From Candidatus Gastranaerophilales bacterium (lineage in GTDB: Bacteria; Cyanobacteriota; Vampirovibrionia; Gastranaerophilales; Gastranaerophilaceae), in NCBI GenBank assembly GCA_944322945.1, contig CALUQN010000002.1, positions 1-64,000 of the forward strand: a DNA stretch of 64,000 bases, written 5' to 3'. A program made the position numbers and the translations under genes. Below the pieces are notes generated by a model that was given only the letters and a program-made list of their open reading frames with translations, ran no database searches and had not been told where the DNA came from. How positions within the stretch are numbered: position 1 is the stretch's first letter; every line of letters starts with the position of its first letter. This document shows, piece after piece, positions 42,181-52,300 of this stretch.

Positions 42181-43464
42181 TTAAATATTTAAAATACTGA
42201 TTATTTCATCTTGTATATCATGGAGATTTTTTTTCATATTGTCCAGATTGAGATTGATTGTTTTAAAATAAATTTTATAGTCATTCTTTCGTCGGTCATC
42301 TTTTGGTCTTTCTACATTTAAAGAAAACTCTGTATCGGGTTTTGTATCCTTCCATTGAGGGTACAGAAGGATTGCCCTGTGTGCGTTATGGATTAGGCAA
42401 TAGGTTGAAACCTGAAACACATCTTCATTTGAAAAATCATTAACAGTTTCAAATTTTTTATATTTTGTATCAAGAACAATTTTTCCGTTATCATTTTCAA
42501 TCAAAATATCAATAAAAGTGTTTCGTTTTTTGCTAGAATCGTTAACCAGAAGGCGGCGTCCTTTTTGGGCTGTCAGTTTCCAGCCGGAGTTATGTTCCGC
42601 TTTGCATTTTTTTATCAGTTCAAAGATAAATTCTTCAAACAATTTGTTCATATCCCAGACGAGCGTAATATTTTCAAACTTGTTTTTTGACAAATCAACG
42701 CTTGTTTGTTCGACAAACATTTTTGCCAGCTTAAAAGGTTTTTTAAAAAGTTCCTGACTGCGAAGAAGTTTTATTTTTTGAACCTTGAATTTGTCAAACC
42801 TTACAAGGTTAATTTCAGTATAATAATTCAGAATTGATTTGAGAATTTTTTTGTTGAAACTGCTGCCGGAAATATTGTATAGACAGGTTGATACAAATAA
42901 AAACAGCTGATTTAAGAGGTTATTTTCGGAAAATTCATCATATTCGCAATAAAACTTTGCCTGATTTGTGTGGTTATAACGAATATTTTCTGCGAATTTA
43001 ATTTTACCTTTCAAGAAGTTCAAATTATCCTCTTCGCGGATATACCTTTTGGGTGTGAATTTTTTCAAGGCATTAAATAAAGACAGAGCATATTCTCTTA
43101 TTAGTATTTCAAGAAACGGATTTTTTTCATCAGACAATTTTGCGACATCGCCGGTTTTTATGTCGAGTTTTTTTGTAAAAGAGAGCATAAAAATCAGATT
43201 TTTTAAGATTTTGCGCCGTTCCTTCTTATCAATAATGTCACTTCCGTCATTAGCGTTTTTTGAAATCAATTTAGGTAAAATTTCCAGATGGAGATTTTTG
43301 TATTTAATCACCCCTACCCAGGATTTTGACTGAACGCCGTCGGGCAGAACTTTTAATGCCTGACTTAAATTTTGGCATTTTAAATAGTTATTCAATCCTG
43401 CTAAATTAAATTCTTTTGGTATTTCTTTTTTTGAATATTCTTTGATAGGAACAGGTTTAGTCAT
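42181..43464 (-). CDS. mcrC: McrC, nuclease subunit of a type IV restriction system
   Basis: 427 aa. The N-terminal part (VGVIKYKNLHLEILPKL, LIFMLSFTK) and central helices fit McrC. A PD-(D/E)xK nuclease core lies near the C-terminus: TFIDILIENDNGKIVLDTKYK. With McrB it cuts DNA carrying modified cytosines. It overlaps mcrB by eight bases. Confidence 0.85.
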   Translation of the reverse strand: MTKPVPIKEYSKKEIPKEFNLAGLNNYLKCQNLSQALKVLPDGVQSKSWVGVIKYKNLHLEILPKLISKNANDGSDIIDKKERRKILKNLIFMLSFTKKLDIKTGDVAKLSDEKNPFLEILIREYALSLFNALKKFTPKRYIREEDNLNFLKGKIKFAENIRYNHTNQAKFYCEYDEFSENNLLNQLFLFVSTCLYNISGSSFNKKILKSILNYYTEINLVRFDKFKVQKIKLLRSQELFKKPFKLAKMFVEQTSVDLSKNKFENITLVWDMNKLFEEFIFELIKKCKAEHNSGWKLTAQKGRRLLVNDSSKKRNTFIDILIENDNGKIVLDTKYKKFETVNDFSNEDVFQVSTYCLIHNAHRAILLYPQWKDTKPDTEFSLNVERPKDDRRKNDYKIYFKTINLNLDNMKKNLHDIQDEIISILNI

Positions 43465-45367
43465 TTTTTATACCGGCAATAAGATTTGCTTTTTCCAACA
43501 TTTTTTTGAATTGTTCATTAGAGGTATTTTCTTTTTTTGAAAAATCATAATGACATTCTTCATCAGCACAGTTATTTGAATATGGCAGTTCCGGTCTGGG
43601 TATTTTTATTATGAACGTATTTTCATTTTCGGCAGCACCAAGAATTGCCTGTAGTTTGTCCCAATCTGAATAGAAATATTCATTCAGCAGTGGCAGAATC
43701 GAATCAAACCAGACATCTTTGAATGTAGTAATATCATCATAGTTTGTCCAGTTCATAAAATAGCTGTGTCCGATCTGGTGGTCTCTGTCTAAGAGATAAG
43801 ATATTCTGTCGTTCAAAGTTTTTAAAATATTTTGAAGATTTATGCCATCTACAGTAAGAGGCTGGTTGTTTTTATCGACCAATTTTTCAGGTTTTGGCAT
43901 CATTTCGACAAACTTAAATCTGCGGCGCAGTGCGATATCAATTGACGCAATAGAGCGGTCGGAGGTGTTCATTGTGCCGATAATGTAAAGATTCTTGGGT
44001 ACGCCGAATAATTCGTCATCGGATGAATATGGCAGTGACACTTTTAATTCATATTGTGCACCTTTTCTTTTGTCAGATTCAATTAATGTAATTAATTCTC
44101 CGAAAATTTTTGAGATATTGCCACGGTTAATTTCATCTATAATTAAAACATACTTTGGTGCATTTTCATCAATTATGTATTCATTATTATTTTCAACAGA
44201 CAATTGCTGTTCATCTTCTAAAGTATTTTTAATATTTAGTAATTCTTTGTAAAAATTATGATAATAACCTTTTAATGATGTATTCCCCTCATAATCTTTG
44301 TTAAACTCAATAGAAGTATTATAATGTTTATTTTGATTAAAGAGTTGTTCAATTTTGGATAAATCAATTTTTCTATCTTGTTCCTGACGACCAAAATGAA
44401 ATATAAAATTGTTATCATCGTATGAAATATTTAACAGATTAAGAAGGTTAGAACCTTCAGGATATTTTTCTTTAAAAGCATCCATTACATCTTTAAAAGA
44501 GATGGTATTAATTGTTTCATTAGTTTTTAACTTGTACAAATTTTTAGACGCATTTTTACATATTTTTTTGAAAATGCCTTCGGATTTGCGGTAAATCAAA
44601 TTATCCTTATCCAAATCGGGTTTAATCCCTTCAACAAATTCTTCATAGGAATATGATTGATGAAACGTAACAAATTCAATCCGGTGTTCTCTTTTTAGTT
44701 TATCAAATTCGTTTTTGAGATTTTGATAAGTTGTTTCATCAACATCATCATAATTTTCCCCCTTAATAATAGACATAGCTTTAAGCACGGTATTATACGT
44801 TTTGCCGGTACCGGGCGGCCCGTACAAGATTTGGTTTAGCGGGAATTTAGGTTTGTCTGTTGCGGGTTCTTCTGGCATTTGAATTTCTCCATTAAATGTT
44901 TTGTGATAATTGTCAATCATTTCGTTAATTGTTTTTATAATCTCGTCTTTATTAGCGTTGATGTCGTCCTCTGATTTGACAGTTTGAACATAAGTGTAAT
45001 AAAGAGATTTACTCCCATTAGATTCAAGGTTTTTTAGTGTAGAGCTGCTCCATAAAATTTCCGGTTGAGTTTTCTCTGATATGCCGTAAGCTATTGTAAA
45101 ATTATCTACAGGGTCTTTTCTGTTTAAATGAATTATCGGATAAATTCCATGCGTAACTTTTTGTCCGTAATTTAAAAATGTAAATGTCGGAGCATTTTGA
45201 AACTTGGAATTACCTCCGTGCATTGAATAGAATGAAACTTTAATCTTTGTGTTTCGATAATTTTTAGAAAATTCACCAGGTTTGGAACCTGCAATACTAT
45301 TAATTGAAATATGTATAAATTTTTTAATTAATTCAAATAACTCATTAGCATCAATTTCTTTTTTCAT
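43457..45367 (-). CDS. mcrB: McrB, GTP-dependent restriction translocase
   Basis: 636 aa. An N-terminal DUF3578-like modified-DNA recognition domain (about 1-155) is followed by an AAA+ GTPase: Walker A GPPGTGKTYN near 185, YVLIIDEINRGNISKIFGEL (Walker B) and the McrB signature GTMNTSDRSIASIDIALRRRF. It forms rings that translocate DNA and stimulate McrC. The insert between Walker A and B (about 290-390) is Asn-rich. Confidence 0.9.
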   Translation of the reverse strand: MKKEIDANELFELIKKFIHISINSIAGSKPGEFSKNYRNTKIKVSFYSMHGGNSKFQNAPTFTFLNYGQKVTHGIYPIIHLNRKDPVDNFTIAYGISEKTQPEILWSSSTLKNLESNGSKSLYYTYVQTVKSEDDINANKDEIIKTINEMIDNYHKTFNGEIQMPEEPATDKPKFPLNQILYGPPGTGKTYNTVLKAMSIIKGENYDDVDETTYQNLKNEFDKLKREHRIEFVTFHQSYSYEEFVEGIKPDLDKDNLIYRKSEGIFKKICKNASKNLYKLKTNETINTISFKDVMDAFKEKYPEGSNLLNLLNISYDDNNFIFHFGRQEQDRKIDLSKIEQLFNQNKHYNTSIEFNKDYEGNTSLKGYYHNFYKELLNIKNTLEDEQQLSVENNNEYIIDENAPKYVLIIDEINRGNISKIFGELITLIESDKRKGAQYELKVSLPYSSDDELFGVPKNLYIIGTMNTSDRSIASIDIALRRRFKFVEMMPKPEKLVDKNNQPLTVDGINLQNILKTLNDRISYLLDRDHQIGHSYFMNWTNYDDITTFKDVWFDSILPLLNEYFYSDWDKLQAILGAAENENTFIIKIPRPELPYSNNCADEECHYDFSKKENTSNEQFKKMLEKANLIAGIKND

Positions 45368-45519
45368 ACCCCGTTCCTTTTGCTCAATCTTATCATAACT
45401 ACTTATAAAAATCTATTACTCTTTATGTTAAGATATTTGCTTTGAGACGTGTTGTAATCTAAAATAAAAAAGCCGGCATGAAGTTTTATTATTTTGTACC
45501 GGTGGTTGAAAGGTTTTTG

Positions 45520-46299
45520 ATGGATAAAACATTTGATTTGATTGTTGAAGAGTATAAGAAATTCCAGCAGACTGTTGCCGTTGCAGTTGGCGGCTCTCAA
45601 ACAGCGCAAACCGCTGACAGCCAATCCGATATTGATACTTATGTTTTTGTTGAAAATGAAATCCCTGTTGAAAAAAGATTACAATTGATAAAAAAATATT
45701 CTACAAAATACGAAGCAGGCTGCGAATATTTTGGCGCGGGCGATGAATTTTTCGTCGACAATATGAACCGTCAGCTGGATGTCATGTTTATGGATAAAAA
45801 ATGGATTGAAGATATCGTTGAAAATGTCTGGGAAAAACATTATCCATCAAACGGCTATACTACATGTTTTTTGTTCACAATAAAAAATTGCAAAATTTTT
45901 TATGACCGCGAAGGCTGGCTTCAAGGTTTAAAAGACCGGCTGGCAACACCTTATCCCGATGAATTAAAACAAAATATAATAAAAAGAAATATGATGCTTT
46001 TAAAAGACAAACCTTTTGCATCGTATTATGAACAAATAGAAAAAGCTATTTTGAGAAACGATTTAAACAGTGTTAATCACAGGATTGCAGCTTTTATGGC
46101 GAGTTATTTTGATATAATTTTTGCGATGAACGGGCTGCTGCATCCGGGTGAGAAAAAACTTGTAAAATATGCGCTTGAACATTGCAAAATTCTGCCGGAA
46201 AACTTTGAAGAAAATATAACAAAACTTCTCACGCAGCCAAACCCTGATACTCTAAAAATTCTGCGTGATATGGTGCAAAAACTAAAAAAGTGTCTCTGA
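45520..46299 (+). CDS. DUF4037-type nucleotidyltransferase-fold protein
   Basis: 259 aa. The N-terminus has a nucleotidyltransferase signature: AVAVGGSQTAQTADSQSDID (GGS, then DxD), and a later metal-ligand strand RQLDVMFMD. The C-terminal half is helical, resembling kanamycin-nucleotidyltransferase-like helical domains. Substrate unknown. The open frame reaches 45478, but ATG 45520 follows a GAAAGG ribosome-binding site. Standing next to McrBC on the other strand does not by itself imply a defence role. Confidence 0.7.
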   Translation: MDKTFDLIVEEYKKFQQTVAVAVGGSQTAQTADSQSDIDTYVFVENEIPVEKRLQLIKKYSTKYEAGCEYFGAGDEFFVDNMNRQLDVMFMDKKWIEDIVENVWEKHYPSNGYTTCFLFTIKNCKIFYDREGWLQGLKDRLATPYPDELKQNIIKRNMMLLKDKPFASYYEQIEKAILRNDLNSVNHRIAAFMASYFDIIFAMNGLLHPGEKKLVKYALEHCKILPENFEENITKLLTQPNPDTLKILRDMVQKLKKCL

Positions 46300-46377
46300 T
46301 ATATTGACTTGCAGTTTATTTTCTGCTGATTGAATGCTATAATAAATCTAAAAGTATTTTGACAAGGAGTTAAGATA

Positions 46378-47670
46378 ATGCAGGAAATAAAATGCCCAAA
46401 GTGCGGCGAAGTTTTTCAGGTGGATGAATCGGGTTATGCCGCAATTGTGAAACAGGTCAGAGATAAAGAATTTTCTAAAGAAATTCAATCCAGAGAATCA
46501 CAGTTTGAAGCGGAAAAAGAAAGCGCTGTCCAGCTTGCAAAGCTTGAGGCGGAGAAAGATTTTAACGAAAAATTGAACAAAAAAGAAGCCGAAATTGCAA
46601 AACTTAAATCCGAAATTGAAACCGAACAGATGGCGAAAAAATCCGCCGTAAACGAAACTGCAGCCGAAAAAGACAGGGAGATTACGGAACTCAAAAACAA
46701 ACTTGACTCCTTCAACAAAGATAAAGAACTTGAGATTAACAAACTCGTCACAAAAATGAACACCGAACTTGCCGAAAAAGATAACAAAATTACAAAACTT
46801 TCAGGCGAAAAGGATTTGACGGAAAAAGAATTTCAGCTGAAAGAACAATCTTTAAAGGAAAAATACGAAACAGAGATAAGATTTAAGGAAGAAGAAATTT
46901 CGCGCCTAAAAGATTACAAACTGAAACTTTCGACAAAAATGGTGGGCGAAAGCCTTGAACAGCACTGCGAAACAGAGTTTAACCGCCTCAGGGCGACCGG
47001 ATTTCAGAAGGCCTACTTTGAAAAAGACAACGACGCAAAATCCGGAAGCAAAGGGGATTATATCTATAGAGACTATGACCCTGACGGCGGCGAGTTTATC
47101 TCGATTATGTTTGAGATGAAAAACGAAACCGACACAACTTCGACCAAGAAGAAAAACACGGATTTCTTAAAAGAACTCGACAAAGACCGAAGAGAAAAGA
47201 AATGCGAATATGCTGTTTTAGTCTCTTTACTCGAGCCTGAAAACGAACTATATAACACAGGGATAGTGGATATGTCGCACCATTTTGCAAAGATGTACGT
47301 TATCCGTCCGCAGTTTTTTATCCCGATAATAACCCTGCTTCGGAATGCTGCACTCAATTCACTTGAATACAGAAACGAGCTTGCAATGATAAAGGCACAG
47401 AATATAGATATTTCAAATTTTGAAGCGGAAATGAACGATTTTAAAGACAAATTTTCAAGAAACTTCCGGCTTGCAAGCGAGAAATTCCACAAGGCAATAG
47501 AAGAAATAGACAAAACAATCGAGCACTTGCAAAAGACAAAAGAAGCGCTGCTTTCGTCCGAAAATAATTTAAGGCTTGCGAACAACAAAGCGGAGGATTT
47601 AAGCATAAAACGCCTGACTAAAAACAATCCGACGATGGCGGCGAAATTTGCTGAACTCAATCAAACGTAA
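46378..47670 (+). CDS. DUF2130 family protein
   Basis: 430 aa. An N-terminal zinc-finger-like CPKCGEVF (about 5-12) is followed by a very long charged coiled coil (about 25-195) and the DUF2130 domain (about 196-400), with [28 protein letters not shown] and [16 protein letters not shown]; the last resembles a PD-(D/E)xK-like core. Function unknown. The last two codons and the stop lie inside a CAAACGTAACGTTTG repeat (47662-47676), so the natural C-terminus may have been replaced or trimmed. Confidence 0.8.
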   Translation: MQEIKCPKCGEVFQVDESGYAAIVKQVRDKEFSKEIQSRESQFEAEKESAVQLAKLEAEKDFNEKLNKKEAEIAKLKSEIETEQMAKKSAVNETAAEKDREITELKNKLDSFNKDKELEINKLVTKMNTELAEKDNKITKLSGEKDLTEKEFQLKEQSLKEKYETEIRFKEEEISRLKDYKLKLSTKMVGESLEQHCETEFNRLRATGFQKAYFEKDNDAKSGSKGDYIYRDYDPDGGEFISIMFEMKNETDTTSTKKKNTDFLKELDKDRREKKCEYAVLVSLLEPENELYNTGIVDMSHHFAKMYVIRPQFFIPIITLLRNAALNSLEYRNELAMIKAQNIDISNFEAEMNDFKDKFSRNFRLASEKFHKAIEEIDKTIEHLQKTKEALLSSENNLRLANNKAEDLSIKRLTKNNPTMAAKFAELNQT

Positions 47671-47870
47671 CGTTTGGCAAACGTTACGTTTGCATCATTA
47701 TTCTTTACACAGACTGAAACACCGCCTTTTGGAGTTATTCAAGAAACTTTAAAAGTCTTTGAAAAGTCGGCTTTTGTAACGCCCGTAAGAGCTTTTCAAT
47801 ATTCTCCCCTCTCCTGGTTCAGTATTATTGTCAGGCAATGCCTGACCTACATAAACTGAAGTTGTGCCTT
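47662..47870. repeat. Palindromic repeats after the DUF2130 gene
   Basis: CAAACGTAACGTTTG (47662-47676) and GCAAACGTTACGTTTGC (47678-47693) in tandem, then the roughly 100-bp unit (47694-47805) and TCAGGCAATGCCTGA (47830-47850). The small open frame 47674-47859 is made wholly of repeats and rejected. Confidence 0.85.
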
Positions 47871-47895
47871 TTGAAAGTATTATAGAAACTTTTTT

Positions 47896-48864
47896 TTAAG
47901 CCTCCATTGTGTAGCCATAATCGGATAAACTCTTCTTTGAAATTCTTTTTCTTAATTTTTCTAATTCATCCAAATCTTGTTTTGTTATTATTTCTTTAAT
48001 TTCCGGGCCGCCAAATTTTTTGTATTTAGAAGTTATTTCTGGTGAAAATTTAAAACCTCTCGCTGCCAGATGGAAATAATCTGCAACAAATTCTAATTCA
48101 TTCGATAGCATATTGGGCATATAATACTCAACCGGATTTTTTCGAAAGTCTTTGTATAATTTATTTAATTCACGTTTTAATTTTGTTTTTTCTGCTTCTG
48201 TTTTACATACTGACAATCTTTCTTCTATGCTTGCTTTCGCGGGATTATGTGTAAAGAAACCCTCATCCCAGGCTCGTTGTAAATCTTTTGCTAAAATTTC
48301 CTGTTCCTTTTTGTTTAAATGGTTAAATGTTTTGTTTTTAAAAAGTCCTAATTTGTGAAGAAAATTTCCCAATGATTGCCAGTAATCATTTTTATAAAGT
48401 GTTAATATACCGCCTTTTTTGTGCATTAAATGTCCTGTTTCGTGTATGGGGACTCTAAAATCAAGATTTTTTATACTGCGCGGATTATAAATCATAGAAT
48501 TATTAAAGGCCTCTCCTAACAGACCGGAGCCGCTGGGCAGCCTATATTCCATAAATACCAGCTCTGCAGGTTTTTCATAACCTTTTGAAATAAGCAGTTT
48601 ATGAAATTTTTCTATGAATTCTACATTTTGTAAAGTTTCTAATGTCTCACGCTGAAAACCATGTGAGGCTGCTGTTTCTTCGTATGTTTTAGCAATATCT
48701 ATTTTCGTACAGGAAGTCTTATTAATTTCTTTTTGGAAATGTGTCATAATCCTTCTGTAATCTTTGTAGGCTTGAGGTTTTGGATTTAAGCCTACAAGCC
48801 TTTTCAGCATAGCTCTTCCGCCAATGCCAAATAGTTCAACAGATAATTGATGTGCTATTCCCAT
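47896..48864 (-). CDS. Predicted zinc metalloprotease of unknown family
   Basis: 322 aa, soluble. PIHETGHLMH near residue 140 contains HExxH, and NELEFVADYFHLAARG near 260 offers a downstream Glu of the gluzincin type. The first 45 residues include GIGGRAMLKRLVGLNPKP. The rest is helical and Lys-rich. There is no signal peptide. I do not recognise the family. Conservation of both motifs would be needed to confirm activity. Confidence 0.65.
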   Translation of the reverse strand: MGIAHQLSVELFGIGGRAMLKRLVGLNPKPQAYKDYRRIMTHFQKEINKTSCTKIDIAKTYEETAASHGFQRETLETLQNVEFIEKFHKLLISKGYEKPAELVFMEYRLPSGSGLLGEAFNNSMIYNPRSIKNLDFRVPIHETGHLMHKKGGILTLYKNDYWQSLGNFLHKLGLFKNKTFNHLNKKEQEILAKDLQRAWDEGFFTHNPAKASIEERLSVCKTEAEKTKLKRELNKLYKDFRKNPVEYYMPNMLSNELEFVADYFHLAARGFKFSPEITSKYKKFGGPEIKEIITKQDLDELEKLRKRISKKSLSDYGYTMEA

Positions 48865-49193
48865 AAATCTTTTCCTGTACTTTCCCTATAATTATTCCCT
48901 TTAAAAATATAAAGTATCTTTTTTTTCTATAATTGCTTTTCGTATCAGGAATTTATAGTTCAAACGGTTGGAATAACGGTATATAAATAAAAACTGTTGT
49001 TAACAAATCTTAACAAAAATGGATATGCTGTAGTAAATTTTAATTTATCAAAATATTTTTGTTTGGATAAGCACAGCTTAACAAGTTTTCCCGTTCCGGA
49101 TTAGGCTATAAACAATTTGAATTTTTTTGGAGTTATATAGCAAAAAATTTTTTCAGCGTTGTTAATTGTATATGCACAATGGAGGTTTATAAT
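48865..49193. other. AT-rich intergenic region
   Basis: 329 bases between divergent genes. It holds ribosome-binding sites for both flanking genes and several TATAAT-like strings near 48885 and 48930. No repeat-family unit and no clear RNA structure were seen. Confidence 0.5.
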
Positions 49194-49718
49194 ATGATAA
49201 CAATTTCGCCACTAAATTTTAATCAAAATTCTTCACCGTCTTTGAACTTTAACGGCAGAAGAAAAAAAGTTGTTGATGATACCGTTAAGATGATTAATGT
49301 AGCTTCGCCGGATATTCAACTACAGTCAAAAAGATTGATTTCAAAAGCTACTGATTTAATAAATAACACCTGGGCAAATATTAAAGCGAAAAAATCCCGC
49401 AAGAGTTTTCCTGAATTTTCTCAGAAAGATATTTATGGCTCTACAATTACCTTGAAACCGGTTTACAACAGTGAAAATTTATTATTATTAGAACTTGACA
49501 AAGGCAAAGTTATTGACAAAATTTATGTTAATCAAACTAATCCGACATATTTTAAGTATGAACAAGCTGTAAAAACCGATTTTGGGTCAGCTACTACCAA
49601 AACTTATGACAGCAGGCGCCAGAGTAACAATCCGCTGCTTGTTGAAAAAGTTAATGCAGCTTTGCAAAAGTATATTCCGCTATTTCTAAAAGATGATAAA
49701 AAATCCCCGATAATTTAA
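49194..49718 (+). CDS. Unrecognised 174-aa protein with an N-terminal NFNG motif
   Basis: It begins MITISPLNFNQN and has a short motif SLNFNGRRKK near residue 20, comparable to ISFKGYYG in the protein at 53952. The rest is helical then strand-rich (GSTITLKPVYNSENLLLLELDKGKVIDKIYV). No signal peptide. ATG 49194 is eight bases after GGAGG; the ATG at 49179 overlaps that site and is rejected. Confidence 0.65.
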   Translation: MITISPLNFNQNSSPSLNFNGRRKKVVDDTVKMINVASPDIQLQSKRLISKATDLINNTWANIKAKKSRKSFPEFSQKDIYGSTITLKPVYNSENLLLLELDKGKVIDKIYVNQTNPTYFKYEQAVKTDFGSATTKTYDSRRQSNNPLLVEKVNAALQKYIPLFLKDDKKSPII

Positions 49719-49789
49719 GCAAGTAAATACAGTTTGCTTGAGGTATAATTACAATTAGTTGTAATCAATATCCGGGAATTATACGCAGT

Positions 49790-51010
49790 ATGGACGCAAA
49801 AAAGATATATAATCTTAATTTCTGGCATGCTACAAAAAATTATGGCGCAAATATGACAGCCTTTGCTTTACAGCGTGTTTTAGAAAAACTCGGTTTTGAT
49901 GCGGAATTGGTCAATAATCGTATTGATTTAGATGCAAAGGCGTACAAAAATACCTCCGTTGTAAAATTTTTTAAAAAGTATTTAAAAATTAATTCCGATA
50001 AGCCTTCAGCTGTTAATTTGCTGAATGACAGTTCTCAAATTTTTATTGCAGGTTCGGATCAGATTTTCAGACCCCGCTATACTGACGATAAAATGCAGGA
50101 ATATTTGCTCGATTTTGTAAAACCTGAATTTAAAAAGCTGGCGTTTGCCGCAAGTTTCGGGCTTAACAAAACGAAATTTTTAGAAGAAACTCCGGGAGAT
50201 GTTATCGCAAAGATGTGCCTTTCTTTGCGTTCATTTGATTTTGTTTCTGTTCGGGAAAAATCCGGAGTGGAAATCTGCCGCGATGTCTTCGGAATTGACG
50301 CACAATGGGTTATTGACCCCGTTTTTATTCTTGACAAATCCTGCTATGAAGATTTAATTAAAAATTCAACTGTGGATTACACAGGTAAGCTTGTAAGCTA
50401 TGTTCTTGACAAACCGGAAGGATATTCAAATGCCTGTCAATATCTTTCTGACAAATACAATTCAGAATGCGTTGAATTGTCCGGCAGCGGTCTTCCGGTT
50501 GAAAACTGGCTGGCTGCAATTAAAAATTGCAAAATTTTGCTTACTGATTCTTTTCACGGAGTCTGCTTTGCAATTATCTTTAACAAACCGTTTATCTGTT
50601 TGTCTAATAAAACCCGCGGAGGTGCCAGATTTGAATCAATATTTGAGATGCTGGGGATTAAAGATGAAAGCATACAATCTTATGATGAAATTCTTCGCAA
50701 AAATTGTATTTTTAACGTAGATTACGAATGTGTGAATGAAAAAATTGCACGAGAAGCTGAAAAAGGTATTGAGGTTTTGAAAACAGCGCTGAATACTCCT
50801 GTGAAAATTAATAATGAAAAAATCGCAGTACGGCGCAATTTTTTAGAAACAGAATTGTTAAGAGTTCGTGACGAAGCTACTATAAAATTTCAACTCAAAA
50901 AAGTACGCTGGCGAATATTTTGTATATTACCGGTGTACGCGGCAAAATACTCGTGGAAACTACTTATTTACTGGAGCAAACAGATAATTGGAATTTTTAA
51001 ACGACATTAA
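49790..51010 (+). CDS. Polysaccharide pyruvyl transferase family protein
   Basis: 406 aa. The N-terminus NFWHATKNYGANMTAFALQRVLEKLGFDAELVNNR, the central FIAGSDQIFRPRYT, KLAFAASFG, VSVREKSGVEICRD, WVIDPVFIL, and the C-terminal LLTDSFHGVCFAIIFNKPFI are all hallmarks of the CsaB/WcaK family, which transfers pyruvate ketals onto cell-surface glycans. It overlaps the next gene by 23 bases. Confidence 0.85.
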   Translation: MDAKKIYNLNFWHATKNYGANMTAFALQRVLEKLGFDAELVNNRIDLDAKAYKNTSVVKFFKKYLKINSDKPSAVNLLNDSSQIFIAGSDQIFRPRYTDDKMQEYLLDFVKPEFKKLAFAASFGLNKTKFLEETPGDVIAKMCLSLRSFDFVSVREKSGVEICRDVFGIDAQWVIDPVFILDKSCYEDLIKNSTVDYTGKLVSYVLDKPEGYSNACQYLSDKYNSECVELSGSGLPVENWLAAIKNCKILLTDSFHGVCFAIIFNKPFICLSNKTRGGARFESIFEMLGIKDESIQSYDEILRKNCIFNVDYECVNEKIAREAEKGIEVLKTALNTPVKINNEKIAVRRNFLETELLRVRDEATIKFQLKKVRWRIFCILPVYAAKYSWKLLIYWSKQIIGIFKRH

Positions 51011-52178
51011 ATTATGTACAGGATGCGGTGCTTGTGCAAATATTTGTCCGCATGATGCAGTGATTATGCAAGAAGACGAAAAAGGTTTTCTAAAACCTTT
51101 TGTAGACACAACTCGCTGTACAGAGTGCGGTTTGTGCAAAAAAGTTTGTCCTCTTCTGAATTTTCAATCAGATAATTTTGAATCACCGCAAGCTTTTGCT
51201 TTTATTAATCAGAATAATGAAGTACGGATGCGTTCGTCATCTGGAGGAGTTTTTCCTGCTTTTGCAAAATATATTATAGAAAAAGGCGGTGCAGTATTTG
51301 GTGCGGTTTATGACAGCAGTTTAAAAGTCTGCCATGATGCTGCGTATGACTTAAAAGATATTGAAAAAATGCAAGGCTCAAAATATGTCCAAAGCGACAC
51401 AAAATATACATTCAGAGCTGTAAAAAATGCCTTAACTACCGGCAAGCCGGTATTATACACAGGCTCTCCCTGTCAAATTGCAGGATTAAAATCTTATTTG
51501 GGCAAAGAGTGGGAGAATTTGCTTACTATTGATTTGATATGCCATGGTGTGTCGTCAAGAAGAGTTTTTGAAATGTATAAAAAAGAAATCCTAAAAAAAA
51601 TTAAGGATAACGGCAGACTGACAGGACTCAACATGCGTGATAAAAATTTCGGCTGGGGTTACGGCTTTTTTGTGACAATTACAACGACGAATGCGAGTTA
51701 TCACTTACATAAAACGGAAGATGATTTTCAGCAGTTATATTTGCATAATTTGTCAATAAATGACAGCTGTCTGCAATGTAAATTTAATAAAATCCCACGT
51801 ACAGCGGACATAACAATGGGTGATTTTTGGGGCGTAGAAGATTATGATAGTTCTTTAAACGATAAAAAGGGCATTTCGGCAGTATTACTTAATTCCGCAA
51901 AGGGACAAAAATATTTTAAAGAATTAATTAGCACAGATCAAATTTATTCGGAGGAAGTTCCTGCGGAAGTTATTATCAGAAATAACATAACTATAATATC
52001 GTCATCAATTCCGCACCCGAGACGAGAGGAATTTTTTAAAGATGTTGTAGCTAGTAAAAAGAGATTATCGCAGTTGTGTGAAAAATATCTAAAACTGCGG
52101 CCAAATATTTTAAAAAGAATATTTAGAAAACTTCCGCCGAAATTACAGAGAATAATAAAAAGAGTTTTATTAAAATAG
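50988..52178 (+). CDS. FrhB-like iron-sulfur flavoprotein linked to polysaccharide genes
   Basis: 396 aa from TTG 50988. Two 4Fe-4S motifs open the protein (CTGCGACANICP and CTECGLCKKVCP), followed by coenzyme F420 hydrogenase/dehydrogenase beta-subunit domains: RMRSSSGGVFPAFAKYI, VLYTGSPCQIAGLKSYLG, LLTIDLICHGVSS and DITMGDFWGVEDY. Homologues outside methanogens are often found in exopolysaccharide clusters beside pyruvyl transferases, as here. The very basic C-terminus (LKRIFRKLPPKLQRIIKRVLLK) suggests membrane association. The electron donor is unknown. Confidence 0.85.
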   Translation: MEFLNDIKLCTGCGACANICPHDAVIMQEDEKGFLKPFVDTTRCTECGLCKKVCPLLNFQSDNFESPQAFAFINQNNEVRMRSSSGGVFPAFAKYIIEKGGAVFGAVYDSSLKVCHDAAYDLKDIEKMQGSKYVQSDTKYTFRAVKNALTTGKPVLYTGSPCQIAGLKSYLGKEWENLLTIDLICHGVSSRRVFEMYKKEILKKIKDNGRLTGLNMRDKNFGWGYGFFVTITTTNASYHLHKTEDDFQQLYLHNLSINDSCLQCKFNKIPRTADITMGDFWGVEDYDSSLNDKKGISAVLLNSAKGQKYFKELISTDQIYSEEVPAEVIIRNNITIISSSIPHPRREEFFKDVVASKKRLSQLCEKYLKLRPNILKRIFRKLPPKLQRIIKRVLLK

Positions 52179-52265
52179 CCCGGACTAGCGATGTACGGTA
52201 AGCCACTGCGCAAATCCGCTGAACCCGCTATTGACCGATTAAAGCCTTCACCATTCAAGCATATT

Positions 52266-52298
52266 AAAAAGAGAGTAACTTTTGTTACTCTCTTTTTA
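52266..52298. terminator. Bidirectional terminator beside tRNA-Leu
   Basis: AAAAAGAGAGTAAC-TTTTG-TTACTCTCTTTTTA, perfect stem. It ends the tRNA transcript on the minus strand and could also serve the FrhB-like gene. Confidence 0.85.
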
Positions 52299-52300
52299 AT

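Noticed and set aside
42181-46299. A novel defence island including the nucleotidyltransferase-like gene
   Set aside because: mcrB and mcrC are a standard type IV system, and the neighbouring gene is on the opposite strand with its own start. No toxin-antitoxin logic is visible.
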